From assembly GCA_017307505.1 (NCBI GenBank), contig JAFKEE010000017.1, positions 411,675-475,674 of the forward strand: a stretch of 64,000 nt of DNA, in the 5' to 3' direction. The notes under the pieces are model-generated. The model worked only from the letters and a program-made list of their open reading frames with translations, did no database searches and was not told the DNA's origin. Position 1 is the first letter of the stretch; each line of letters starts with the position of its first letter. The DNA is from Acidobacteriota bacterium (GTDB lineage: Bacteria > Acidobacteriota > Terriglobia > Bryobacterales > Bryobacteraceae). Made by a program: the position numbers and the translations under genes. Of the stretch, positions 34,782-42,516 are shown piece after piece.

Positions 34782-36143
34782 TCACCGCAGCAACCCCAGC
34801 GCAATCTCGGTCATCTCGTCCAGAGTCTGCACCAGTTTGGCCGAAGCCTGATAGCCGCGCTGATATTGAATGATCAGGATCGCCTCTTCATTCAGATCCA
34901 CCTGCTGCACCTCGTCTCTCAGTTGCCGCGCCTGTGCCACCAGTTGCGATTTCGTATCCACACGCTCTTCCGCGATCTGCAACTGCAGGCCGAGCGCGGA
35001 TGCACGGTTCCCATAGAACTCGCTGAACGTCAGCCCGTCGATACTCTTAGTCTTTGACAGCTCGGCCAGCTTCAGCGCCACGCCATTCCCACCTGGCGCC
35101 GTGCTATCGGCCAGCGCCAGATCGCCGGGCTGCAGGCTGTTCGTCCGCAGGGTTCGCGCGGCGCCCTGCGTCGAGTCGTACTCAAAAAGGTTCTGCCCAG
35201 GCGGCTGCCCCGTGCTGTCGACACCACCGCCGAGCGTCGTATTGACCGTATCGGCCAGAACCTGGGCCATCCGGTCGATCTCCGCCTGGTGTTGCGGCAG
35301 CGTGGAATTGCGCAACGCCAGCAGACTGCTCACCCGCCCTCCGGATACTTTGTCGGTAATGTCCCGTCCCTGGGAATCCAGCAACCGGGCCTGCCCGCCG
35401 CTGGTGTCGACGGAGAGCGGATAGGACTTGTCTCCTCCAGCAACCATCACCTGCCCGCCCAGGAAGATGGTCGAAGCGCCGTCTTCCGCCGTCAGGATGG
35501 TGAAGTCTCCGCTCTCGGAGAGATCTTCCTGCAGCGTGGCCAGCTTCGCCTGCAAGCCCGCATCCCGCACCGTACGGGCATCGGAGCGGAATTCACGATT
35601 GATCTCGACAATCTTCGCCACCGTCGCATTGATTGTGTTGACCTGATCCTGGAGCGACCGGTCCACCGTGTGCATCGCGTCACCCAGACCGTTGGCGAGC
35701 GCATGAAAACTGTCTGCCAACTGCGTCGCCCGGTCGATGGCCGTTTGCCGCATCGCGTTGTCATTCGGCGCAACCGTCAGGGCCGAAAAAGCCTCCACCA
35801 GGTTTGTTAACGCGCCTGGCAGGCCCGAATCCCCACGGATGTCAAAGAGAGGCTCCATCCTTTTCAACTGCGCCGCCATCTCATCGGCTGCTCCATACTC
35901 GGAAGCGCGCCGCCTCACGTTGGATTCGGCGAAGGAGTTCCGGGAATCCATCGTCCCGTTCCATGTCACTCCACCCGCCAGACCCAGCTCCGGCTGGATC
36001 CGCTGCGACTGGAATTCCACTCGCTGCCGCGCATAGCCGGGCGTGGTCGAATTCGTGACATTCGACTGCACGACTCCCATCGCGCGCTCAAATGCACTCA
36101 TCGATCCAGCTGCACTGCGCAGCGACACCATCAAGCTGCCCAT
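34782..36143 (-). CDS. flgK: Flagellar hook-associated protein FlgK
   Basis: The 453-residue protein starts with the HAP1 signature (SAFERAMGVVQSNVTNSTTPGYARQRVEF) and ends with the matching C-terminal helix (LRDEVQQVDLNEEAILIIQYQRGYQASAKLVQTLDEM). The middle is shorter than in E. coli FlgK (547 residues), which is common outside the proteobacteria. FlgK forms the ring between hook and FlgL. AGGAG lies very near ATG 36143, and ATG 36131 has better spacing but would drop four residues. flgL lies downstream and a FlgN-like chaperone gene upstream. Confidence 0.93.
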   Translation of the reverse strand: MGSLMVSLRSAAGSMSAFERAMGVVQSNVTNSTTPGYARQRVEFQSQRIQPELGLAGGVTWNGTMDSRNSFAESNVRRRASEYGAADEMAAQLKRMEPLFDIRGDSGLPGALTNLVEAFSALTVAPNDNAMRQTAIDRATQLADSFHALANGLGDAMHTVDRSLQDQVNTINATVAKIVEINREFRSDARTVRDAGLQAKLATLQEDLSESGDFTILTAEDGASTIFLGGQVMVAGGDKSYPLSVDTSGGQARLLDSQGRDITDKVSGGRVSSLLALRNSTLPQHQAEIDRMAQVLADTVNTTLGGGVDSTGQPPGQNLFEYDSTQGAARTLRTNSLQPGDLALADSTAPGGNGVALKLAELSKTKSIDGLTFSEFYGNRASALGLQLQIAEERVDTKSQLVAQARQLRDEVQQVDLNEEAILIIQYQRGYQASAKLVQTLDEMTEIALGLLR

Positions 36144-36183
36144 TCCATGCTCCTGGGCCGGCTGTCCACCGGCCGGACTCGCT

Positions 36184-36546
36184 CTATCCCCGGTGATCCA
36201 GCAGCCCGGTTGCCGGCGGAGCCGAATTCCATGCCCCGGCCGGGTTGTAACCCGTTTGCGTGCGCAACACCGCCTGCCACTCGCCGCAGAAGGTCAGCGC
36301 CTGCTCCAACAACGCCGATAGCCGGCGCAAACGAACCTGCATCGGCCGGAATGTGGACTCCACGGCAACCGGCGGCATCAGCGGAACTGGCAGGGATCGG
36401 ACCAGCGACACCACCAGCTCGAGCTCTTCTTGTATCTCCTGAATCTCATCCACTCGGGGACGGGCCACTAACCGGCGTTCCACGGAATCCAGATGCGCAT
36501 AGACAACAGCAGCCACCGGACCGCTCGATGACGAGGCAATGTTCAT
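36184..36546 (-). CDS. FlgN-like flagellar export chaperone (by position)
   Basis: The 120-residue protein is mostly helical (VDEIQEIQEELELVVSLVRSL, RLRRLSALLEQALTFCGEWQAVL) and ends in a Gly/Pro-rich tail with TGYNPAGAW. Size, helicity and the tail after a long helix fit FlgN, the chaperone that delivers FlgK and FlgL to the export gate. The position between flgM and flgK is where flgN usually stands. Sequence similarity in this family is weak, so the call rests mainly on context. Confidence 0.6.
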   Translation of the reverse strand: MNIASSSSGPVAAVVYAHLDSVERRLVARPRVDEIQEIQEELELVVSLVRSLPVPLMPPVAVESTFRPMQVRLRRLSALLEQALTFCGEWQAVLRTQTGYNPAGAWNSAPPATGLLDHRG

Positions 36547-36697
36547 CCAAAACCACTTTCCCGTAGGTCAGTCAGAAAGGAGGGGCAGCAGCGTGCCGGA
36601 AATGCGGCCATGCTGGTCTTTCGAACCGCAGCTGGCCGACTATGGAATGCTGGAGTCTCGCCAGCACGGCTCGCTCATCCGCGAGCCATCAATCCGA

Positions 36698-37027
36698 TTA
36701 TTCCGGCGTCACTTTGCCCGGGGATTCACCACCGGAGATCGTGGCATCGTCGAGGATCGCTTCACTCACTGCCATCGGATCCGGGTCGTAGGTGCCGGCC
36801 TGGTAGGCCGCCGCCAATTGCTCCAGGCGCGCCTGCCGCTCCGGCGACTGCGATTCCATCGATTGCAGACGCTCGGCCAGAACAGAAAGGTTGACCTGAT
36901 CGGTAGCGCCACCGGCGCCGCGCTTGGCAACCGACTGCCCTGCCTGCTGTTCGACCGCGTCCGCACCTTGCGTACGGTCCAGCCCTGAGGCTCCGATACC
37001 GGCCATATGGTTCGTGTCTATGCGCAT
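36698..37027 (-). CDS. flgM: Anti-sigma-28 factor FlgM
   Basis: The 109-residue protein opens with MRIDTN and carries the C-terminal sigma-binding region DQVNLSVLAERLQSM, RQARLEQLAAAYQAGTYDPDPMAVSEAIL, the hallmark of FlgM. FlgM holds FliA (sigma-28) inactive until the hook is complete and is then exported. The promoter found at 37079-37104 is of the sigma-28 type, which would close a feedback loop. The 151-nt gap to the FlgN-like gene shows no feature of note. Confidence 0.88.
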   Translation of the reverse strand: MRIDTNHMAGIGASGLDRTQGADAVEQQAGQSVAKRGAGGATDQVNLSVLAERLQSMESQSPERQARLEQLAAAYQAGTYDPDPMAVSEAILDDATISGGESPGKVTPE

Positions 37028-37078
37028 CCGGTTCTGCTAGCTTACCCCAAATTGGGATCAGCAGCTCCTTCATACCGC

Positions 37079-37104
37079 TTATCGGCCCGGATCCGCCGCC
37101 TTTA
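37079..37104 (-). promoter_or_regulatory. Sigma-28 (FliA) promoter upstream of flgM
   Basis: Read on the minus strand, TAAA (37104-37101) is followed after 14 nt by GCCGATAA (37086-37079). The FliA consensus is TAAA-N15-GCCGATAA, so the -10 box is perfect and the spacing is one short. It lies about 50 nt upstream of the flgM start codon. Confidence 0.7.
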
Positions 37105-37186
37105 AAGAATTTTGACTTGGATGTGATCCAATTTACTTATCGAGTCGCGTCGCCGGTTTTCGAGAAACTCTCACACAATCGGCAAA

Positions 37187-37522
37187 TTACCCAAGCGACA
37201 GGAATCGATACCACTTCGTAGCGCTCGCTGGAGCTTCACTGCCCGGCTCCCGCCGCTCCGGTTGCTTCTCGCCCAGACTCGATTGGCAATCCGCCAGGAT
37301 CTCTTCCGCCTCATACCCAATCGCCGCCGCGTACTGGCGAATGTAACTGGTGGTAAACACACCACCCGGCAGCTTGAAGTATTCACCCATCTCGATCGCT
37401 TCGAGAAAACGGCGGCTGATCTTGGTGGCTTCGGCGATCTCTTCCAGTCGCACCTTGCGCCGGATCCGGTGCTCCCGCAGGAGCAACGGCTTTCCGCCTT
37501 GCGCCCCACCCGAGGTGGTCAT
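37187..37522 (-). CDS. Short RodZ-like helix-turn-helix protein
   Basis: The 111-residue protein matches the N-terminal HTH_25 domain of RodZ (LREHRIRRKVRLEEIAEATKISRRFLEAIEMGEYFKLPGGVFTTSYIRQYAAAIGYEAEEIL). Unlike RodZ it has no membrane helix or periplasmic part; it stops after a short charged tail (WYRFLSLG). RodZ links MreB to the wall machinery, so this may be a soluble DNA- or MreB-binding relative. ATG 37522 was chosen because the homology begins just after it. The gene stands alone between flgM and a divergent haem-protein gene. Confidence 0.8.
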   Translation of the reverse strand: MTTSGGAQGGKPLLLREHRIRRKVRLEEIAEATKISRRFLEAIEMGEYFKLPGGVFTTSYIRQYAAAIGYEAEEILADCQSSLGEKQPERREPGSEAPASATKWYRFLSLG

Positions 37523-37672
37523 CCGTTTTGGTGTCTCTTGCCGTCTATTACTCTTAGGCACTGAGTACCCCGGAACAACACACAGGATACCACCCTCCGA
37601 TTCCGGATTGTCCCGGGAAATCCACAAAGTACCCATTCTCGTATACTCAAATCAGAAGAGAGGCGACCCGAC

Positions 37673-38980
37673 TTGTCCACCCGATTTCTGATTCTCGGCC
37701 TGTTCTGCGCCCAGATTTGGGCCGCAACGCCCGCACCCGTCACCTATTACAGAGAGATCCTGCCCGTCCTGCAGAAGAACTGCCAGTCCTGCCACCGGCC
37801 CGGCGAAGCCGCGCCCATGTCGTTCCTCAGCTACGAATCCACCCGCCCCTGGGCCAAGTCCATCAAACAGGCCGTGCAGACCCGCAAGATGCCTCCGTGG
37901 TTCGCTGACCCGCATACTGGACAGTTTGCGAATGATCGGTCCCTCTCCCAAGCCGATATCGACCTCCTCACCCGCTGGGCCGACTCCGGAGCCGCCGCCG
38001 GCGACCCCAAACAGGCGCCCGCACCCGTCCATTTCGCCGAAGGCTGGCAAATGGGTAAACCCGACCGTATCTATGAGATGCCGGTAGACTTCCAGGTCCC
38101 CGCCGCGGGCACCCTGGAGTACACCTACTTCGTCATCCCCACCGGCTTCACCGAGGATCGCTGGGTCACCGCCTCCGAAGCCCGCCCTGGCAATCGGGCA
38201 GTAGTTCACCACATGATCGCCTTTGTACGCGCTCCGGGTTCTCATTGGCTGGCCGATGCCAAGCCCGGTATCCCATTCATTCCAAAGGATGAACGTGGCT
38301 CCGGGGGCGAGGGACGCGACGGCATGGCCGATGAGTGGCTGGCCGGCTACGCGCCCGGCACCCCACCCATGGAACTGAAACCGGGCCAAGCCCGCCTCGT
38401 CCCGGCCGGCAGCGACATCATCTTCCAGGTCCATTACACGGCAAACGGCAAGGCGCAATCGGACCGGTCCCGCCTGGGCCTGAAGTTCGCCACCGGACCC
38501 GTAACAGAGCGCGTCACCATGGCCGCCGCCTCCACCAATGAGTTCGCCATACCGCCCGGGGCCGCCAACTACCAGGTCAAGGCGGCCACTACCCTGGCTG
38601 CTCCGGCAAAGCTGGTCAACTTGCAGCCCCACATGCACTTGCGGGGCAAGGCCTTCTCCTACCGACTGATCTATCCCGACGGCCGCACCCGCGATCTCCT
38701 GAACGTGCCCCGTTACGATTTCAACTGGCAGCTCGTCTACGAGCCCGCCGGTGACCTGAACCTGCCCGCCGGAACCCGAATGGAGTGCGTCGCCACCTAC
38801 GACAACTCCGCCAACAACCCTTTCAATCCGGATCCGAAGAAGGAGGTCCGCTGGGGCGACCAGAGCTGGGATGAGATGATGATCGGTTTCTTCGACATCG
38901 CCATCGACCCCAAAATGGACCGCCGCGAACTCTATCCGCGCCGCAAAGGGGCGAAGAAGCGTTCGGCGTCGGGCGACTAG
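37673..38980 (+). CDS. Exported haem c protein fused to a PHM-like type II copper monooxygenase domain
   Basis: A signal peptide (LILGLFCAQIWAA) is followed by a mono-haem domain with CQSCH (residues 37-41) and its Met-bearing MPPWF loop, then a domain like peptidylglycine monooxygenase: HHM (179-181) and HYTANG for one copper site, PHMHLRG and the WDEMMIGFF Met for the other. PHM-type enzymes use ascorbate and oxygen to hydroxylate C-H bonds; the haem may supply electrons instead. These fusions are common in acidobacteria but their substrates are unknown. TTG 37673 is the start. A second haem protein gene follows 20 nt later. Confidence 0.85.
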   Translation: MSTRFLILGLFCAQIWAATPAPVTYYREILPVLQKNCQSCHRPGEAAPMSFLSYESTRPWAKSIKQAVQTRKMPPWFADPHTGQFANDRSLSQADIDLLTRWADSGAAAGDPKQAPAPVHFAEGWQMGKPDRIYEMPVDFQVPAAGTLEYTYFVIPTGFTEDRWVTASEARPGNRAVVHHMIAFVRAPGSHWLADAKPGIPFIPKDERGSGGEGRDGMADEWLAGYAPGTPPMELKPGQARLVPAGSDIIFQVHYTANGKAQSDRSRLGLKFATGPVTERVTMAAASTNEFAIPPGAANYQVKAATTLAAPAKLVNLQPHMHLRGKAFSYRLIYPDGRTRDLLNVPRYDFNWQLVYEPAGDLNLPAGTRMECVATYDNSANNPFNPDPKKEVRWGDQSWDEMMIGFFDIAIDPKMDRRELYPRRKGAKKRSASGD

Positions 38981-38999
38981 GCCGCAGATTGGACTCGCA

Positions 39000-39728
39000 A
39001 TGAAAACGGGCTGCGCCATCGGTTTGCTGTTGCTCTCCGGCACCAGGCTGCTGGCGCACGACCCGGTCACCACGCCCCTGACCTGGTCGAAGGAGATCTC
39101 CCGGATCCTCGGGCAGCGCTGCCAGGGCTGCCACCAGCCGGGCGGCAAAGCCCCTTTCTCCCTCGTCACTTACGAGGAATCGCGCCCTTGGGCGGTGGCG
39201 ATCCGAGAGGAGGTTTCCAATCGCACCATGCCCCCCTGGAACGCAGTCAAAGGGTTCGGCGCATTTCGGGGTGAAATGGCCCTCACTGAGGAGGAAATCC
39301 AGACCATCACCGATTGGGTGAACGGCGGAGCCCCTGAGGGCGACCCCAAACTGGCCACCGGCAGGATCCCCCATGCCTATCACCCGGAAGAGGTGCCGCC
39401 CGGCACCGTGGAAACGCCGGCAGGGTCCTTCCCGAAGGCGGCCAGGCTACTGGGTCTACGCATCACCGCCATGCCTAAGGGCGGTGAAGCGCACCTCTAC
39501 CTGCAGCAACCGGGAGGTGCCCGGGTCCCCCTGCTCTGGATCCATCAGTTCCAGCCTGCCGCCCCCCGCCTTTACCTCCTGCAGGAGGCGGTCTCCGTCC
39601 AGCCCGGCGCCCACATCGTCATTTCGACGGCGGGCCCGCCGGCGCCACCGGCACGGTTCCTGGCGCTGGTGGAGCCTTCACCGGCTCCGTCGGGCCGCGC
39701 CCGAACTCCTGCACCAGCTGGCGAGTAA
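39000..39728 (+). CDS. Exported mono-haem c protein, paralogue of the haem domain upstream
   Basis: After a signal peptide (AIGLLLLSGTRLLA) the protein has a haem-binding CQGCH in WSKEISRILGQRCQGCHQPGGKAPFSLVTYEESRPWA, clearly related to the haem domain of the gene just upstream (RPWA and MPPW are shared). The C-terminal half (about 140-242) is beta-rich and lacks the copper-site histidines, so it seems to be a haem-only partner, perhaps an electron carrier for the fusion protein. The last 110 nt overlap the 3' end of the convergent gene at 39619-40245, and both ends encode Pro/Ala-rich low-complexity tails. Confidence 0.82.
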   Translation: MKTGCAIGLLLLSGTRLLAHDPVTTPLTWSKEISRILGQRCQGCHQPGGKAPFSLVTYEESRPWAVAIREEVSNRTMPPWNAVKGFGAFRGEMALTEEEIQTITDWVNGGAPEGDPKLATGRIPHAYHPEEVPPGTVETPAGSFPKAARLLGLRITAMPKGGEAHLYLQQPGGARVPLLWIHQFQPAAPRLYLLQEAVSVQPGAHIVISTAGPPAPPARFLALVEPSPAPSGRARTPAPAGE

Positions 39729-40245
39729 TCTTATCGGCCACGTCCGCGCTGGCCGACCGGAATTTTGCGCCCTGGCTCTCCTGCGTCGTCGACCAGATGA
39801 CGTCACCGTCCTTGTTCACAATCCGCACCGACGCCGAGGCTTCATGCTTGCGTTCCTGGATTCTGGACTGCTCATTGTCCCCGACCCCGCCGCCCAGGCT
39901 GAGGTAATCCCTGCTTTTCGAAGAAGATCCCTTCCCTACCCCAAGGTTCGTCCGCGCGTTGATCCCTTCAGACGTCTGAAACAGGTCAGTGAATACCAGA
40001 TCTTCGCCCGATCCGCGCAGCACCGCGTCGGCCCGTTCCGGATTCTCGGTAATCACAAACAGCTTTGCGCTCTGCAGACTGGCGATGAGCATGTCTCGAA
40101 TCTGCCCGGCTCCTTCGCCTCCGCCAAACTTGTCCACATACACCCGCTTGAGCAACCGCAACTGCCGCGCAGGATCGTCCGGCGTCTGGGCCCGGGCCAC
40201 CGCCGCCAGACCAAAGGCGAGAACCACAAGAAACCGCCGCCTCAC
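39619..40245 (-). CDS. Exported CsgG/LpoB-like protein, 208 aa
   Basis: The GTG start at 40245 overlaps the stop of the upstream gene (GTGA). A signal peptide (FLVVLAFGLAAVARAQ) leads to KRVYVDKFGGGEGAGQIRDMLIASLQSAKLFVITENPERADAVLRGSG, which resembles the fold of CsgG/LpoB-type envelope proteins that compare a signal of gene copies, then VRIVNKDGDVIWSTTQES and a helical end. The Pro-rich tail (EPVKAPPAPGTVPVAPAGPP) is encoded antisense to the end of the haem protein gene. Function unknown; it is probably periplasmic and made with the gene upstream. Confidence 0.65.
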   Translation of the reverse strand: MRRRFLVVLAFGLAAVARAQTPDDPARQLRLLKRVYVDKFGGGEGAGQIRDMLIASLQSAKLFVITENPERADAVLRGSGEDLVFTDLFQTSEGINARTNLGVGKGSSSKSRDYLSLGGGVGDNEQSRIQERKHEASASVRIVNKDGDVIWSTTQESQGAKFRSASADVADKITRQLVQEFGRGPTEPVKAPPAPGTVPVAPAGPPSK

Positions 40246-40709
40246 CCTTTGCCCGCCTTTCGCGCTTCCTCGTCCATGAAGGTCACTTTGCGGCCCGTCC
40301 GCGCCTCCAGACTCACCAGCACGGCCCGCACCGCACCCTTGTCGACGCGGAACAGCATCGCCTGCTGTTTGCCGTCTTCGCCTTCGTATCCGATCGTCAG
40401 GTAGTGCGAGCGCTTCTTGCTCAACACCAGCAGCGGCGAGATGACGATCGCCTCCCACAACCGCCGGTCCACCTTCTGTCCGTACTCCACCAGGTTGATG
40501 CGCTCGTACGGCACCCGGACCACCGACCGTTTTGACAGGAAAACAAAGGAGATCGGGTCCGTGGCGTTCAGATTTCCGTTCTGCCCCGTCTCCAGCGCCG
40601 CCAGCGTCCCGCCGAGGTACTCAGCCGGAGCCCCATTGTCCCGGGCAGCGGCGAATCCACAGGCGAATGCGAGCATCAGTACTAAATAGAGTCTGATTCG
40701 AAGTGTCAT
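40242..40709 (-). CDS. Exported hypothetical protein, 155 aa
   Basis: A signal peptide (LYLVLMLAFACGFAAA) is followed by a small beta-rich domain (LGGTLAALETGQNGNLN, ISFVFLSKRSVVRVPYERINLVEYGQKV, SHYLTIGYEGEDGKQQAMLFRVDKGAVRAVLVSLEARTGRKVTFMDEEARK). The pattern of a short domain that reports a value and compares it with a reference recalls PH-like or SH3-like folds, but I cannot name a family. The gene is translationally coupled to the CsgG/LpoB-like gene downstream and divergent from the molybdoenzyme gene. Confidence 0.65.
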   Translation of the reverse strand: MTLRIRLYLVLMLAFACGFAAARDNGAPAEYLGGTLAALETGQNGNLNATDPISFVFLSKRSVVRVPYERINLVEYGQKVDRRLWEAIVISPLLVLSKKRSHYLTIGYEGEDGKQQAMLFRVDKGAVRAVLVSLEARTGRKVTFMDEEARKAGKG

Positions 40710-40768
40710 ACGGCTGCTGCCGGAATTAGTGGCCCGAAGCGGCGGATCCTCTCAGGTGAGGTGAAGGA

Positions 40769-41428
40769 ATGTTTGATCTCGAGTTGAAGAAACTGCAGAC
40801 CGAGGAGCCCCGCACGCCCGAGGGCCTGCCGGAGGACGTTATCGTCAGTCCTGATACGCACCGCGCCAACCGCATCCCGCCCGGCCAGAGCCGCACCCGG
40901 AAATGGCCCGTTCTGGACGCCGGCGGCCCGCCGCGCATCGACATGGAAAAATGGCGGCTCGAGATCCACGGGCTGGTCGAAAAAGAAGCCTCTTTCGACT
41001 GGGCCCAGTTCCAGCAACTTCCTCGAACCAAAGTCTTTAGCGACTTCCACTGCGTCACCCGCTGGAGCCGCCTGGGCAACATCTGGGAGGGGGTCTCCAC
41101 GCGCGAACTCATGAAGGCAGTGGGAACTATTTCGCCGCGGGCGAAGTATGTCTTGGTGCATGGGTATGATTTCGGCTGGACCACCAACCTCCCCCTCGAC
41201 CAGTTCCTGGCGGAAGACGCGTTGATCGCCACGCACCATGACGGCGATCCCCTTTCTCTGGAACACGGCGCTCCGGCCCGCCTCATCGTCCCCCGTCTCT
41301 ACGCCTGGAAGAGCGCGAAGTGGATCGGCGGCATCGAGTTGATTGAGCAGGACAAGGCCGGATTCTGGGAACGCAACGGCTACCATATGAATGGAGACCC
41401 CTGGCGGGAGGAACGCTTTGGCTACTGA
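40769..41428 (+). CDS. Sulfite-oxidase-fold molybdopterin oxidoreductase
   Basis: The 219-residue protein has the SUOX-like molybdopterin domain: WRLEIHGLVEKEASFDWAQFQQLP, the Mo-ligand Cys in FHCVTRWS, WEGVSTRELMKA, and HGAPARLIVPRLYAWKSAKWIGGIEL. It is of the short YuiH type, without a dimerisation domain, and has no signal peptide or Tat motif, so it seems cytoplasmic. The physiological substrate of YuiH-like proteins is not known to me. GAGGTG lies 5 nt before the ATG. The next gene, a metallo-beta-lactamase-fold hydrolase, begins 11 nt before its stop. Confidence 0.85.
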   Translation: MFDLELKKLQTEEPRTPEGLPEDVIVSPDTHRANRIPPGQSRTRKWPVLDAGGPPRIDMEKWRLEIHGLVEKEASFDWAQFQQLPRTKVFSDFHCVTRWSRLGNIWEGVSTRELMKAVGTISPRAKYVLVHGYDFGWTTNLPLDQFLAEDALIATHHDGDPLSLEHGAPARLIVPRLYAWKSAKWIGGIELIEQDKAGFWERNGYHMNGDPWREERFGY

Positions 41429-42377
41429 CATCGTGGCGCCGGCCAAACGGCGCGTTGGGCGCCGGGCCTGGCTCGGCGGCATCGGTTTGGGAGCGGCGGG
41501 CGTCGGCGCCGGTCTCATCTACAACGCAGCGCCCTTCTTCTGGAAACAGTTTGCCAAGGATCTCGGCAATACCATCGCCCCGGCGCCCAGGCATCCCGAT
41601 CCAGCCAAATGGCCGGATCAGGGCATCCACGCCGCCTGGCTGGGCCATTCCACGGTCCTGATGAAGATCGATGGTTTCACCATCATTACGGACCCGGTCT
41701 TCAGCTCCTGGATCGGCCTGGGTCTCGGCCCTTTCACCCTCGGCATGAAACGCCTGGTCGAACCGGCCCTGGAACTCGAGAAACTGCCCAGGGTGGACCT
41801 CATCCTGCTCTCACACGCCCACATGGACCATTTCGACCTGCCCAGCCTCCGCGCTCTGGAGGCCAACAAACCTGAGGTCGTCACGGCTCATGCCACGTCC
41901 GATCTGCTTCGCGTCCGCAACTACCGCCGCGTGCAGGAGGCGGGCTGGGGCCAGCAGGTCCGCGTCGGACCGGCCACCATCCAGGCCTTCGAGGTCCGTC
42001 ATTGGGGCGCCCGCCTGCGGAGCGACACTTACCGCGGCTACAACGCCTACATCATTCGCACAGGCCGCTACCGGGTGGTTTTCGGAGGCGACACGGCCAT
42101 CACGGACACGTTCCGCCAGGTGGGCGGCGCGGACCTCGCCATCATGCCCGTCGGCGCCTACAATCCCTGGATCCGCGTCCACTGCAATCCCGAACAGGCC
42201 TGGCAGATGGCCAACGACGCCCGGGCCGACCTGGTCCTGCCGGTCCACCACCGGACCTTCCACCTCAGCCAGGAGTCGTCCAGCGAGCCGCTGGAACGCA
42301 TCCTCGGCGCCGCCGGCAATGCCTGCGATAGCCGCATTCCGGCCCGCGTCATCGGGGACGAACTGCACCACGCATAA
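41418..42377 (+). CDS. Exported metallo-beta-lactamase-fold hydrolase (NAPE-PLD/UlaG-like)
   Basis: A TTG start at 41418 with GGGAGG 7 nt upstream gives a 319-residue protein. The N-terminus has a Tat-like signal (RRVGRRAWLGGIGLGAAGVGAGL). The hydrolase domain shows AAWLGHSTVLMKIDGFTIITDPVFSSW, the metal motif HAHMDH in LLSHAHMDHFDLPSLRAL, VVFGGDTAITD and the late HHRTFHL. This is the pattern of NAPE-phospholipase D and UlaG-type hydrolases, which use two metal ions to cleave phosphodiester or lactone bonds. ATG 41391 upstream would overlap the previous gene more and has no Shine-Dalgarno sequence. Confidence 0.85.
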   Translation: MATDIVAPAKRRVGRRAWLGGIGLGAAGVGAGLIYNAAPFFWKQFAKDLGNTIAPAPRHPDPAKWPDQGIHAAWLGHSTVLMKIDGFTIITDPVFSSWIGLGLGPFTLGMKRLVEPALELEKLPRVDLILLSHAHMDHFDLPSLRALEANKPEVVTAHATSDLLRVRNYRRVQEAGWGQQVRVGPATIQAFEVRHWGARLRSDTYRGYNAYIIRTGRYRVVFGGDTAITDTFRQVGGADLAIMPVGAYNPWIRVHCNPEQAWQMANDARADLVLPVHHRTFHLSQESSSEPLERILGAAGNACDSRIPARVIGDELHHA

Positions 42378-42494
42378 TTTATACTTTCCCGGCGCGATTA
42401 CAGTGCGCGTTTGCTTTTTGTCAAATTAAAAGCCGCTGTAACTTCATCTTCATCATTGGCCTGTTTTTCGCAACTCCTGGGAATCTCGTTGCGT

Positions 42495-42508
42495 CTCTTC
42501 TAGAAGAG
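42495..42508 (+). promoter_or_regulatory. Palindrome covering the Shine-Dalgarno site of the barrel protein gene
   Basis: CTCTTCTAGAAGAG is a perfect 14-bp palindrome whose right arm (AAGAG) is part of the ribosome-binding sequence GAAGAGGA of the gene at 42517. Folding as a 5-bp stem with a CUAG loop would hide that site, so it may tune translation; it could also be a DNA-binding site. Confidence 0.35.
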
Positions 42509-42516
42509 GACTGCCT

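Noticed and set aside
39373..40404. Plus-strand frame of 343 codons
   Set aside because: It is antisense to two signal-peptide-bearing genes and its translation is Arg/Pro/Ser-rich noise.
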